Shown here: positions 45,167-53,956 of the stretch, piece by piece
How the letters are laid out: every line of letters starts with the position of its first letter
Numbering within the stretch: position 1 is the stretch's first letter
Assembly: GCA_964614695.1 (NCBI GenBank)
Contig: CAZTMB010000001.1
Coordinates: 1-64,000, forward strand
Length of the DNA: 64,000 bases
Source of the DNA: VGXO01 sp964614695
GTDB lineage: Bacteria > Planctomycetota > Phycisphaerae > Phycisphaerales > SM1A02
Reading direction: 5' to 3'
Notes under the pieces: generated by a model
What the model saw: only the letters and a program-made list of their open reading frames with translations
Databases searched by the model: none
What the model was told of the DNA's origin: nothing
Translations under genes and position numbers: made by a program

Positions 45167-45172
45167 TACACT
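45167..45172 (+). promoter_or_regulatory. -10-like element for the 45227 gene
   Basis: TACACT lies 54 bases before the GTG. The start near 45179 gives a leader with GAGGA ahead of the start codon. Confidence 0.35.
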
Positions 45173-45226
45173 TCGCGACCTTCAGGCTCGGACGTTCCGG
45201 ACGAGCCCGCCTTCGAGGACGTCCCC

Positions 45227-45925
45227 GTGAAGCACTCGTTCCCGACGCGATTGGACTCGTTCAAGCCCACCCTTGGAGCTCTCGCCCTTGCCCTGACGGT
45301 GGGCGGAGTCGGCCTCGGAACGCAGATCTCGATGGCCCAGAGCTCCAGCGACGCCGAAGTCGCACCGCCTCCGAGCCGTCGGGTTCCCGCCGGGGAGACC
45401 TGGCAGTTGGACTTCCGCCCCGGACCGCTTCGGGTGTACGTGGATCCCTTCTCGGGAGAGGCGTTCTGGTTCATGACCTACGAGGTCTCGAACCGTTCCG
45501 GGCGTGAGCGGATGTGGGCCCCGCGGATCGAACTCCAGTCCGATGCCGGGGAGATCCAGCCGTCCGGGCAGGGGGTGCCGAGGCTCGTCACCGAGGACCT
45601 GCAGCGAACGCTGAGCAGCGAGCGAAGCCGGCGACGCACCGACAAGGTGCTCGATCAGAACCAGGTGATCGGGCCGATCACGACCGGTCCGGAGCACTCG
45701 CGGGAGGGGCTCGTCGTGTGGCGGGTCGCCGATCCGACCATCACCGAACTGACGGTCTACGTCGGTGGCGTGACCAACCATCGCGAGACGGTCAGCCATC
45801 CCGAGACCGGCGAGCCGGTGGTGCTGCGGCGCAATCGGGCCCTCCGATTCACCACGCCCGGCGAGATCGTCCTCCTCGAGGGCACCCCGATCGAGCCGAC
45901 TTCGCAGGAGTGGGTGCTTCGCTGA
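45227..45925 (+). CDS. Exported protein of unknown function
   Basis: 232 residues from a GTG with GAGGA eight bases upstream. A signal peptide (LGALALALTVGGVGLGTQISMAQS) precedes a beta-rich domain: WQLDFRPGPLRVYVDPFSG, FWFMTYEVSNRSGRERMWAPRIEL, VVWRVADPTITELTVYVGG. No catalytic motif or repeats are obvious; it resembles planctomycete secreted proteins that I cannot name. It stands before rpmA, where rplU usually is. Confidence 0.75.
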   Translation: MKHSFPTRLDSFKPTLGALALALTVGGVGLGTQISMAQSSSDAEVAPPPSRRVPAGETWQLDFRPGPLRVYVDPFSGEAFWFMTYEVSNRSGRERMWAPRIELQSDAGEIQPSGQGVPRLVTEDLQRTLSSERSRRRTDKVLDQNQVIGPITTGPEHSREGLVVWRVADPTITELTVYVGGVTNHRETVSHPETGEPVVLRRNRALRFTTPGEIVLLEGTPIEPTSQEWVLR

Positions 45926-46010
45926 TCACCAGGCGAGGTCGCGGTGTTCGACGTGAGGCCCTGGATCGGCGGCTCCCCGAAGGTGTCGATGAAGACCTTG
46001 TTCGGGGGCT

Positions 46011-46043
46011 GGAACCCGTCCGAATCCCCGCTATAGTGCGGGG
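46011..46043 (+). promoter_or_regulatory. Candidate rpmA promoter with palindrome around the -10
   Basis: TATAGT (46032-46037) stands in the centre of the inverted repeat CCCCGC (46026-46031) and GCGGGG (46038-46043). TGGAAC (46011) may be the -35. The start near 46044 gives a 65-base leader. Confidence 0.45.
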
Positions 46044-46108
46044 CTCGCTCGCCGGCGTCGGCAGAGCGACTCGGCCCGTGGCCGGGTAGCCCCTGTGGAG
46101 ATGTCGTC

Positions 46109-46384
46109 GTGGCGCACAAGAAGGGTCAGGGTTCCACCAAGAACGGTCGCGACTCGAATCCGCAGTTCCGCGGAATCAAGTTGTACGGCGGTCAGTTCGC
46201 GAAGGCCGGCTCGATCATCGTGCGGCAGTGCGGGACTCCGTTCCAGCCGGGCTATCTGGTGATGAGGGCCAAGGACGACTGCCTGATGGCGCTCGCCGAC
46301 GGCGAGGTCCGATTCCGCGGTCGCAAGGTCGACATCGTTCCGGCGGACCCGGCGACGCCGCGGCTGACCTGCATCGGGGGCTGA
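46109..46384 (+). CDS. rpmA: 50S ribosomal protein bL27
   Basis: 91 residues from GTG. MAHKKGQGSTKNGRDSNPQF is the bL27 N-terminus that reaches the peptidyl-transferase centre, with no Prp-cleaved extension. RGIKLYGGQFAKAGSIIVRQCG and the RFRGRKVDIVPADP core follow, with a short odd TCIGG end. GGAG lies about 9 bases before the start. Followed by obg after 144 bases, as usual, but rplU is not upstream. Confidence 0.95.
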   Translation: MAHKKGQGSTKNGRDSNPQFRGIKLYGGQFAKAGSIIVRQCGTPFQPGYLVMRAKDDCLMALADGEVRFRGRKVDIVPADPATPRLTCIGG

Positions 46385-46528
46385 CCGGCACCGGCGGCGG
46401 ATCGTCTTGAGCGACCCGCCAGATCGCGAGTTCGGCTCCGCCTCCTCTCAAACCTCCCCTCGGCCTCGCTTCGGCGAGGTCGTTGTGTGAACGGTTCCCC
46501 TCGTTTCCCGCACGGACGGCATCTGGGC

Positions 46529-47551
46529 ATGTTCATCGATCGCGCGGAGATCATGGTGCGGTCGGGCAAGGGCGGCAACGGACGCTGCAGCTTCCGCCGA
46601 GAGAAGTTCGTGCCCAAGGGCGGTCCCGACGGCGGCGACGGCGGTCGAGGTGGCGATGTGGTGCTCGTGGCCGACCCGCACCTCGACACGCTGCTGCCGT
46701 TTGCGCACCGGAGGCGTTTCCTGGCCGAAGACGGCGAACCGGGCGGCGCGGCCCGCTGCCATGGCGGCGACGGTGCCGCGTGTCGGATCGAGGTTCCGGT
46801 GGGATGCCTGGTCTTCGACGACCAGGATGAACTGATCGCCGACTTCACCGAAGCTGGGCAGGAGTTCGTGGTCGCCATGGGCGGTCAGGGCGGGCTCGGC
46901 AACGACCGCTTCAAGACCTCGACGCAGCAGGCGCCCACCAAGACCACGCCCGGCGGGCCGGCGATCGAACGGCACCTTCGCCTCGAACTGAAGCTCCTCG
47001 CCGATGCCGGGTTGGTCGGGCTTCCGAATGCCGGAAAGAGCACGTTCCTTCGAAGCATCAGCCGCGCGACCCCCAAGGTCGCCGACTACCCCTTCACGAC
47101 GCTTTCGCCGCAGCTAGGGATCGCCGAACTGTCCGGTGAGCGGCGTCTGCTGGTCGCCGACATCCCCGGACTCATCGAAGGGGCCGCGGAGGGCGCGGGA
47201 CTTGGGCACGACTTCCTCCGGCATGTGGAACGGACTTCGCTGCTGATTCATCTGGTGGACGCGGCGCCGGGCGAGGGTCGCGATCCGGTGGAGGACTACC
47301 GCACGATTCGGCGCGAGCTCGAGGCGTTCGCTCCCGAGTTGGCGGCGAAGCGCGAGATCGTCGCCCTGAACAAGATCGATCTGGTGCCACGCGAGGATCT
47401 CGAGGAACTTCGTCGGGAGTTCGCGTCGAGGATCGGGCTTCCAAGTGCCGGGGTACGACTGGTGAGCGGCGCAACCGGCGCCGGATGCGCCGAACTGATC
47501 GAGGCGGCCTGGACCTGGGTCCATCGAGACGACGAGTCGCCGGGGCGTTGA
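46529..47551 (+). CDS. obg: Obg family GTPase (ObgE/CgtA)
   Basis: 340 residues. Binds the 50S subunit and couples ribosome maturation to (p)ppGpp. The N-terminal Obg domain has FIDRAEIMVRSGKGGNG and REKFVPKGGPDGGDGGRGG. The G domain has G1 GLPNAGKST, switch II VADIPGLIEGA and NKIDLV. There is no C-terminal extension. ATG 46529 is the normal family start; a GTG at 46487 would add 14 residues without family support. Same order as in other genomes (rpmA-obg). Confidence 0.95.
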   Translation: MFIDRAEIMVRSGKGGNGRCSFRREKFVPKGGPDGGDGGRGGDVVLVADPHLDTLLPFAHRRRFLAEDGEPGGAARCHGGDGAACRIEVPVGCLVFDDQDELIADFTEAGQEFVVAMGGQGGLGNDRFKTSTQQAPTKTTPGGPAIERHLRLELKLLADAGLVGLPNAGKSTFLRSISRATPKVADYPFTTLSPQLGIAELSGERRLLVADIPGLIEGAAEGAGLGHDFLRHVERTSLLIHLVDAAPGEGRDPVEDYRTIRRELEAFAPELAAKREIVALNKIDLVPREDLEELRREFASRIGLPSAGVRLVSGATGAGCAELIEAAWTWVHRDDESPGR

Positions 47552-47566
47552 AGATCGATCGGATCG

Positions 47567-47594
47567 TTGCCGGGGCACCCGCTCTCAGTAGACT
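47567..47594 (+). promoter_or_regulatory. Promoter of the TIM-barrel gene
   Basis: TTGCCG (47567-47572), a 16-base spacer and TAGACT (47589-47594). Transcription would start near 47601, about 100 bases before the ATG. Confidence 0.45.
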
Positions 47595-47701
47595 CCCAAT
47601 CTCCCTTCGCTCGCCCGTGGCGGCGTCGGGACACGGTCCGCAGGAGAGGTCCGCGTCACGACGGCGACCCTCAGGAGATCCGCGACTTGCAGGCCCCGAT
47701 C

Positions 47702-48505
47702 ATGCTCACGCTCGAGACGGGGTCGCTTGCCGCACGACTGGCCGGCGGCAAGAACCCGCTCGAACGCAGCGACCTGCCACGGTACGCGATCGAAGAACTC
47801 GGGCTCCGGGGACTGTCGATCGCCGCATCGATCCTGTCGGGATGCTCGCCTCGCGAACTCGATCGGCTGCGCGACGCGGCGGACCGCGCCCACTGCCCGT
47901 GCCTGACGATGGTGGAGACCTCGCCGCTCGCGGTCGATTCGAATGACGGGGCGTTCACCGAAGCGGCGAACGATCGCCTGCAGCGGCTGGCCGCCGCGGC
48001 GTCACGGCTCGGCTGCAGCGGACTCGCGGTCACCGTCGCGTCCGACGCGAAGGCCGATCCCGACCGCGTCGCCTCGGCCCTTCGCCAAGGCGTGCAGACG
48101 ATCGAGCGTTTCGAGCTCAACCTGCTGGTGACCCCGGCCGCACGCGGCCCTCTCGCCTCGTCCGAGGGCGTCATCGACCTGATCCGCCGGGTGGGCGGCT
48201 TCCGAATCGGATGCATGCCGACCTTCGGACACGCGGTCTCGACCGAGGATGGCGAGGCGACGCTGCGGCGGCTGGCGCCCTACGCCTCGGCGATGGTCGC
48301 GGATCTCGATCCGCTGACGTCCTCCAAGGGCGGAGCGTTCGATGAACGCCTCGCCGGCTGGGTTCGTGCGGTGCGGACGGTCGGCTTCGCCAGCACCCTC
48401 GCGCTCGCGAGCGGAGCGAAGGATGCAGCGGCGCGGATCGTTCGCGCCCGCGAGCATCTCGAGCCGGTGATCGTGGCCAACGCCGCGGAGGAAGCCGAGG
48501 CGTGA
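47702..48505 (+). CDS. TIM-barrel sugar-isomerase-like protein
   Basis: 267 residues, alpha/beta pattern of the xylose isomerase-like TIM barrel: IEELGLRGLSIAAS, CPCLTMVETSPLAV, LGCSGLAVTVASDA, LNLLVTPAA, IGCMPTFGHAV and SAMVADLDPL strands. Metal-binding His and Glu positions are only partly visible, so it may not be a standard isomerase. The frame stays open upstream to 47567 but that part covers the promoter. Its TGA overlaps the GTG of cmk, so the two are coupled. Confidence 0.6.
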   Translation: MLTLETGSLAARLAGGKNPLERSDLPRYAIEELGLRGLSIAASILSGCSPRELDRLRDAADRAHCPCLTMVETSPLAVDSNDGAFTEAANDRLQRLAAAASRLGCSGLAVTVASDAKADPDRVASALRQGVQTIERFELNLLVTPAARGPLASSEGVIDLIRRVGGFRIGCMPTFGHAVSTEDGEATLRRLAPYASAMVADLDPLTSSKGGAFDERLAGWVRAVRTVGFASTLALASGAKDAAARIVRAREHLEPVIVANAAEEAEA

Positions 48506-49206
48506 GTCAGGCTTCGGTCGCGACGGTGGTGACGATCGACGGTCCTGCCGGCAGCGGCAAGTCGAGCGTCGCGCAACGCCTCGCGAGACGCCTGGGGTGG
48601 CAGGTGCTCGACACGGGGGCCATGTATCGCGCCGCGGCGCTGTTCGCCTTGGGACGTGGGATCGACCCCGCCGACGGCGATCGGGTCGCGGCCGCGCTCC
48701 GCGAAGCGTCGATCGGGTTCGACTGGTCGTGCGATCCTCCGCGGATCCTGCTCGACGGCGTCGCGGTCGACGAGGCGATCCGCACCGCGAGGACGACCGA
48801 GGCGGCGTCTCTCGTCGCGGGATCGCCCGCGGTTCGAGCGATGCTCGTCGAGGCGCAGCGGAGGATCGCCGCCGGCCATCCCAAGCTGATCAGCGAGGGG
48901 CGGGACCAGGGCTCGCTGGTCTTCCCCGATGCGGCCGTGCGATTCTTCCTCGACGCACCGGTCGAGGAACGGGCGCATCGCCGCGCGTTGCAGATCGCCC
49001 AAGCCGGTGGCGTCGCCGACGAGGCGGCGATCGGCGAGGCGATCCGCGAACGCGACGAACTCGATCGGACTCGCAAGGTCGGCCCGCTCGTCAAGCCGGT
49101 CGGCGCGATCGTCGTCGACACCGCGACGCTCTCGCTCGAGCAGGTGGTCGACCGGCTCGAGACGGCGGTCCGGGAGCGGCTCGCCTTGGCGGGACAGGTC
49201 GCCTGA
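48502..49206 (+). CDS. cmk: (d)CMP kinase
   Basis: 234 residues from GTG overlapping the previous stop (GTGA). The P loop is IDGPAGSGKSSVAQRLA, then LDTGAMYRAAAL, the CMP-binding region SEGRDQGSLVFPDAAV and the LID with RDELDRTRKVGPL. The family usually has GRDIGTVVFP; here Gln and Ser replace Ile and Thr. Makes (d)CDP for nucleic acid precursors. The stop shares one base with the next ATG. Confidence 0.95.
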   Translation: MSQASVATVVTIDGPAGSGKSSVAQRLARRLGWQVLDTGAMYRAAALFALGRGIDPADGDRVAAALREASIGFDWSCDPPRILLDGVAVDEAIRTARTTEAASLVAGSPAVRAMLVEAQRRIAAGHPKLISEGRDQGSLVFPDAAVRFFLDAPVEERAHRRALQIAQAGGVADEAAIGEAIRERDELDRTRKVGPLVKPVGAIVVDTATLSLEQVVDRLETAVRERLALAGQVA

Positions 49207-49892
49207 TGGGGATCACGCGTCGGTTCCAGTTCGCCCGCCGAGTCCCTGGACGATCGGTGCTGGCCATCGTCTGGTTCGACCTCGGGCGATTCCTCGTCGC
49301 GTCGTGGCTCACGATCTTCCATCGATTCCGGGTCCTCGACCGCCGCCGCATTCCCGAACGCGGCGCGGTCCTCATCGTCTGCAACCACGTCTCCTTCCTC
49401 GATCCGATGGTGGTGGGCTCCGGCATGAAGGACCGGCAGTTCTCGCCGGTTGCGCGGGAGAGCCTGTTCCAGTTCAGGCCCTTCGGATGGCTCCTTCGAA
49501 GCTACGGCTGCATCCCGATCCGTCGCGAGGGAGGCGATGCCGCGGCGATGCGTGCGGCGTTGGCGGAGCTCGAAGCGGGCCGATGCGTGGTGGTCTTCCC
49601 CGAGGGCACGCGATCGCCCGACGGATCCATGCAGCCGTTTCGCCGCGGAGTCCTGCTGCTGCTCAAGAGGGCGAAGGCGGCGGTGCTCCCGATGGGCGTC
49701 GCGGGCACCTACGAGATCTGGCCGAAGGGACGCTCGCGTCCGCGGCTGTTCGGGCGGATCGTGCTGGCGGTGGGCGAGCCGATCCCAAGCGAGGAGCTCC
49801 TCGCCATGCCTCCGGAGGAGACGCTCGCGACGCTCGAGCGCCGCGTCTCCGAGGAGGCGGCTCGGGCGGCCGCGGCGCGGGCGGGAAAGTAG
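49206..49892 (+). CDS. 1-acyl-sn-glycerol-3-phosphate acyltransferase (PlsC family)
   Basis: 228 residues. Motifs: CNHVSFLDPMVVGSG (HX4D), GCIPIRREG, FPEGTRSPDGSM and MGVAGTYEIWPKG. One hydrophobic N-terminal segment (FLVASWLTIFHRF) is the usual membrane anchor. Makes phosphatidic acid from lysophosphatidate. The ATG overlaps the cmk stop by one base (TGATG), an arrangement seen in many genomes (cmk-plsC). Confidence 0.92.
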   Translation: MGITRRFQFARRVPGRSVLAIVWFDLGRFLVASWLTIFHRFRVLDRRRIPERGAVLIVCNHVSFLDPMVVGSGMKDRQFSPVARESLFQFRPFGWLLRSYGCIPIRREGGDAAAMRAALAELEAGRCVVVFPEGTRSPDGSMQPFRRGVLLLLKRAKAAVLPMGVAGTYEIWPKGRSRPRLFGRIVLAVGEPIPSEELLAMPPEETLATLERRVSEEAARAAAARAGK

Positions 49893-49901
49893 TCTCCCCG
49901 C

Positions 49902-51173
49902 GTGGCTTCCTCGACGCCAAGTCCTCGAGCGATGCGTGACGAAGCGGTTCGCGTCGCAATGCGGCTGCGTCGCTTCGGTCACGAGGCGCTCTTCGCCGGA
50001 GGCTGCGTGCGCGACCGGCTGCTCGGCCTCGAGCCGCGAGAGTTCGACATTGCGACCTCGGCGACTCCCGAGGAGGTCAAGCGGGCCTTTCCTCGCGCGA
50101 TCGGCGTCGGCGAGGCGTTCGGCGTGATGCTCCTGCGAAGCGGCGGCGCGACCTTCGAGATCGCCACGTTTCGCACCGACGGCGGCTACCTCGACGGCCG
50201 GCATCCGACGGAGATCCGGTTCGCCGGCGCCGAGGAGGACGCCAGACGCCGCGACTTCACGATCAACGGGATCTTCGAGCGTCCCGAGAGCGGCGAGGTG
50301 GTCGACTTCGTCGGCGGCTGCGGCGATCTCGAAGCCCGGCGGCTGCGGGCGATCGGCGATCCGGCGGCACGACTCGCCGAGGATCGCCTTCGCGCGTTGC
50401 GGGCGGTGCGGTTCGCGGCGAGGTTCGAACTGTCGATCGATCCGGCGACCGAAGCCGCGATCCTCGCCCTTGGGGGCGAATTGCGAGGCGTCAGCCGGGA
50501 GCGGCTCGGGCAGGAGCTGCGACGCATGTTCGCGGAGCGGCATCGGTCGAGAGCCGCCGAACTGCTGGAACGGTGGGGGCTCGATCGCGTGCTGCTCGGA
50601 TCGGTCGGCGATTCGGGCGAGCGCCCACGGCTGGCGTCGCTGCCGGCGGAGGTCTCCCCGATGACGGCGCTCGCAGCCTGGCTGCTCGATCGCGGCGAGG
50701 TGGTGATCGAGCCGGTGCCGGTCGCGGAGCGACTGCAGGCGGGGCTTGGCTTGTCCAATGCCGAGCGGGAGGAACTGGCTTCGGTGCTTCGCAGCGTCAC
50801 GTCGCTGCGGCAGGCGTGGGCTGGGGCGGGCGTCGCGACCCGGCGGCGGATGGGCATGGAGCCCGGATTCGAGGCGGCGATCGCGATCCGCCGAGCCGAG
50901 TCCTTGGACGAGGCGAATCAGGTCGAGGCGTTTCTGGCGGGGTTCGGACCGGCGCGAACGCCTGAACGGCTCGTTCGAGGTCGAGACCTGATCGACGCGG
51001 GGTTGGCGCCGGGGCCGCGGTTCGGGGAGATGCTCGAGGCCGCGTTCGACGCCCAGTTGGAAGGACGGCTCGCCTCGCGGGAGGAGGCGATCGAGTTCGT
51101 CCGGCGGCTTCACCGTGCCGGCAAGTCTTCGGACAACATCGATCCGCCGTTGGACTCTCCCCAAGGGCGGTGA
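49902..51173 (+). CDS. CCA-adding enzyme / poly(A) polymerase family nucleotidyltransferase
   Basis: 423 residues from GTG. The head has the class II nucleotidyltransferase motif GGCVRDRLLG, then REFDIATSATPEEV, FEIATFRTDGGYLDGRHP and RRDFTINGIF. The first catalytic residue (DxD) is Glu, giving EFD. The neck LRALRAVRFAARFELSIDP and basic tail follow. Family can be either tRNA CCA-adding or poly(A) polymerase, not decidable here. ATG 49932 is an alternative start. Nine bases after the PlsC-like gene. Confidence 0.85.
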   Translation: MASSTPSPRAMRDEAVRVAMRLRRFGHEALFAGGCVRDRLLGLEPREFDIATSATPEEVKRAFPRAIGVGEAFGVMLLRSGGATFEIATFRTDGGYLDGRHPTEIRFAGAEEDARRRDFTINGIFERPESGEVVDFVGGCGDLEARRLRAIGDPAARLAEDRLRALRAVRFAARFELSIDPATEAAILALGGELRGVSRERLGQELRRMFAERHRSRAAELLERWGLDRVLLGSVGDSGERPRLASLPAEVSPMTALAAWLLDRGEVVIEPVPVAERLQAGLGLSNAEREELASVLRSVTSLRQAWAGAGVATRRRMGMEPGFEAAIAIRRAESLDEANQVEAFLAGFGPARTPERLVRGRDLIDAGLAPGPRFGEMLEAAFDAQLEGRLASREEAIEFVRRLHRAGKSSDNIDPPLDSPQGR

Positions 51174-51179
51174 CACAAT
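51150..51179 (+). promoter_or_regulatory. Possible promoter before the ClpP-like pair
   Basis: TTGGAC (51150-51155), an 18-base spacer and CACAAT (51174-51179). The start near 51186 gives a leader of about 118 bases. Confidence 0.3.
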
Positions 51180-51303
51180 GACGGGTCTGGGATCGCTCGC
51201 CGACGCGGGTGAAACCGGGAACCACTTTGTCGTGACACCCGTTCGATCGAGGTCGGCGGCGTGCCCCGCTCGGGGCCGCTTCGCCATCCGCCCTGGAGCC
51301 CGC

Positions 51304-52473
51304 ATGAGCGACACGATCTCCCGTTCACTCCTCGCGATTCCGCTGATCGCCGCCACGACGGCTTCGTCGTCGTTCGCCGCCGCCGAACAGTCGTCCGGTG
51401 CCGCCGCGGCCCGCGTTCCAGTGATCTATCCCGTACCGATGCGTGGTCAGATGGGCACGGACATCCATCCGTCGGCGTACGAGGCGATCGTCGAGGACGC
51501 GAAGAAGGTCCAGCCCGACCTGATCGTGTTCATGCTCGAGTCGGCGGACATCAACAACGTCTTCTATCTCCGCGACGACGACCGCGCCGAGTCCGGGCTC
51601 GCGCTCCTCGGCGAGTACCGCGACCTCGTCTCGACGCTCCGCGACGAGCTGGCGGAGTTCCCGCAGGTGATGTGGGTCGAGGACTCGGTGGGCTTCGGAT
51701 CGCTGATGGCGTTGTCCTGGCCCGAGATGTACATGAAGCCCAAGGCGCGCCTGTGGGGTCTGCAGAACGTCTCGCGCATGGCCGGCGGATGGCAGGACCC
51801 GGACGTCGCCGCCAAGATGATGGCCGCGTGGACCGGCATCGGAAACGGCTTCCTCCAGAAGGGCGGCTACCCGATCGAGATCGGTCTCGCGATGATGCGG
51901 CCGGAGTACAAGCTCTCCGCGACCTTCGAAGGTCGCAACGTCGCGTGGAAGCTCGACACCAACGGGCATTGGGTCGTCGACAGCTCCGAGGGCGACGTCA
52001 CCAACCTTCGCGCCGAGCTCGCGGAGGACCTCGGCCTCTGCGACGGCCTCGCGGACTCGCTCGACGACGTCGCGTTCCTCAACGGTTGGCGGGAGTACGA
52101 GCTCGCCGAGAGCGGACAGCAGATCATCGAGAAGTACGTCGAGGACTGGCGACGCACCTACGACCGCACCAAGGAGTGGATGCAGGACGCCGAGCAGGCC
52201 ATGGGCTGGGCGGGCGGTCAGGACGCGGTCCGCTACCTCGGGCAGGCCAAGAACCTCTACGAGAAGGTGATCGGCGCGATGAAGCAGTACCCCGCGGTCG
52301 CGAACCGCTGGCAGCGGGATGGGGTCAGCCTGATGCAGCTCGAGGTGCTCGTCGAGCAGCTCAAGGAGCAGATCCGGGGCATCCGCAGCGGCGGCCGCGG
52401 CGGCAACGTCGGCGGTGGCGGCGGCGGGCGTGGCGGCGGGCTTGGTCCTGGCGGACCGGCAGGGCGGCCCTGA
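51304..52473 (+). CDS. Exported ClpP/crotonase-fold protein lacking the protease motifs
   Basis: 389 residues. A signal peptide (LLAIPLIAATTASSSFAAA) precedes a domain that matches the next gene in layout: VIYPVPMRGQMGTDIHPSAYEAI, then IVFMLESADINNV where a SPGG motif stands in the partner, then VEDSVGFGSLMALSWPEMYM where the partner has ISGGAFTALHCDENYYM. The Ser and the oxyanion Gly-Gly are not conserved. A helical C-terminal region follows (EYELAESGQQIIEKYVEDW) and a Gly/Arg-rich tail. It probably pairs with the next gene product as a non-catalytic partner. Confidence 0.7.
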   Translation: MSDTISRSLLAIPLIAATTASSSFAAAEQSSGAAAARVPVIYPVPMRGQMGTDIHPSAYEAIVEDAKKVQPDLIVFMLESADINNVFYLRDDDRAESGLALLGEYRDLVSTLRDELAEFPQVMWVEDSVGFGSLMALSWPEMYMKPKARLWGLQNVSRMAGGWQDPDVAAKMMAAWTGIGNGFLQKGGYPIEIGLAMMRPEYKLSATFEGRNVAWKLDTNGHWVVDSSEGDVTNLRAELAEDLGLCDGLADSLDDVAFLNGWREYELAESGQQIIEKYVEDWRRTYDRTKEWMQDAEQAMGWAGGQDAVRYLGQAKNLYEKVIGAMKQYPAVANRWQRDGVSLMQLEVLVEQLKEQIRGIRSGGRGGNVGGGGGGRGGGLGPGGPAGRP

Positions 52474-52575
52474 TCTGAGCCGTGAGCACTTGGAACCCGC
52501 CGCAGTTCGAGCGGTTAGTTGGAGCGTGAACGATCGCACCGTGACAGGCGTAGCGCCTGCAGGAGCCCTGAGACG

Positions 52576-53952
52576 ATGAAGAGCCTTCTCCCGATCCTGT
52601 TTGGCGCCACGCTCGCCGTTTCGTCCGCCGTATCCGCGACGATCCTGGCTTCGGCCCCGCTTGCCGGCGCGACGGCCTCGGCGGAGGAGCAGTTGGTCTT
52701 CCGCAGCGGCAACACCTGGCGGGGGCAGGTTGGCGATCAGGTCCAGATCGAGTTCACCGAGAACGGCGTCGTGCAGACGCTCGAGGGAACGCTCGAGCGG
52801 ATCGAGAAGCGATTCATCCAGGTTCGCGGCACCATCGCGGGCCGCGAGGCGACCAAGACGATCATCCTCGGCGACATCCGATCGATGACCTCGACGGGAG
52901 CTGGCGCGGCGCCGGCGACCTCCACGCCCTCCGCTCCGGCAGCGCCCGCCCGCAAGCCCGCCGATCGGCCGTCGGCCTCGCCCGCGGTGATGCCGGTCGA
53001 AGGCGCGAACCAGAGCGCCGCCTCGAGCGATTGGCCCGGCGTCTTCCTGCTTCCCCTGAAGGGAACGCTCGGCATCGGCATGCGGCACGACGAGATCAAG
53101 AAGATCGCGGCGGAGGCGGACAAGTACGGTCCGGGCCAGATCATCGTGCTGCTCATCGACAGCCCCGGCGGCCTCGTCATCGAAGGCGACAAGGTCAGCG
53201 ACGTCATCAACGACGTGAAGAAGCGGCACCGCGTCGTCGCGTGGATCCGCGAGGCGATCTCGGGCGGCGCGTTCACGGCGCTGCACTGCGACGAGAACTA
53301 CTACATGAGCTTCGGGGCCCTCGGCGCGATCACCATGTTCTCCGGGCAGACCGCCGCGAGCGGCGCTGAGCTGCAGGCCTGGCTCGAGCGCTGCGGCGAG
53401 GTCGCCGAGGCCGGTGGCCGAAATCGCTACGTCGTGCAGGCGATGATCCACGCGCCGTTGCTCGTGTCCTACGACCGCGACGAGGAGACGGGCGACATCA
53501 CCTACTACAACACGCTCGAGGGCGAGTTCGACCTCTCCGACGAGGTCAACAACCTGACCCTGAACGCGAGCAACGCCCTCCACTCCGGCTACAGCCAGGG
53601 CACCGCCGACACCGAGGAGGAGCTGGCGAAGCTGATGCAGCTTCCCGAGTGGAAGGAGGCCGCCAACGGCGTCGGCCGGAAGATCTCCTCCGACTGGCTC
53701 GCGAACGTCGAGAAGGCGAAGGACGAAGTGCCGAAGCTCGTGCAGCGGCTCAACTACAAGGGCAGCGGCAGCGGCGACGCCGCGGTCATGCTCGGCACGC
53801 AGATCCAGATCATCCAGGAACTCCTTCGCTGGTACGACCGCTGCTATCCGGTGGTCGTCTACGAGGTTGGCCTGCCGCCCGACAAGGCGCCCCTCGAGCG
53901 CCAGCTCGAGGAGATGCGTCGCCAGCTCGCTCAGATGCGTCGCCGCAACTGA
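52576..53952 (+). CDS. Exported ClpP/SppA-like serine protease (NfeD-type)
   Basis: 458 residues. ATG with AGGAG ten bases before. A signal peptide (ILFGATLAVSSAVSATILA) is followed by an N-terminal small domain, a Pro/Ala linker, and a ClpP-fold domain: FLLPLKGTLGIGMRHDEIKKI, LLIDSPGGLVIEGDKVSDVI (SPGG) and VAWIREAISGGAFTALHCDE (catalytic Ser before GG). GAITMF and a Lys about 60 residues on may complete the dyad. The C-terminus is helical. Substrates unknown; the family cleaves membrane or lipoprotein-associated peptides. A paralogue lies directly upstream. Confidence 0.75.
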   Translation: MKSLLPILFGATLAVSSAVSATILASAPLAGATASAEEQLVFRSGNTWRGQVGDQVQIEFTENGVVQTLEGTLERIEKRFIQVRGTIAGREATKTIILGDIRSMTSTGAGAAPATSTPSAPAAPARKPADRPSASPAVMPVEGANQSAASSDWPGVFLLPLKGTLGIGMRHDEIKKIAAEADKYGPGQIIVLLIDSPGGLVIEGDKVSDVINDVKKRHRVVAWIREAISGGAFTALHCDENYYMSFGALGAITMFSGQTAASGAELQAWLERCGEVAEAGGRNRYVVQAMIHAPLLVSYDRDEETGDITYYNTLEGEFDLSDEVNNLTLNASNALHSGYSQGTADTEEELAKLMQLPEWKEAANGVGRKISSDWLANVEKAKDEVPKLVQRLNYKGSGSGDAAVMLGTQIQIIQELLRWYDRCYPVVVYEVGLPPDKAPLERQLEEMRRQLAQMRRRN

Positions 53953-53956
53953 GCCG

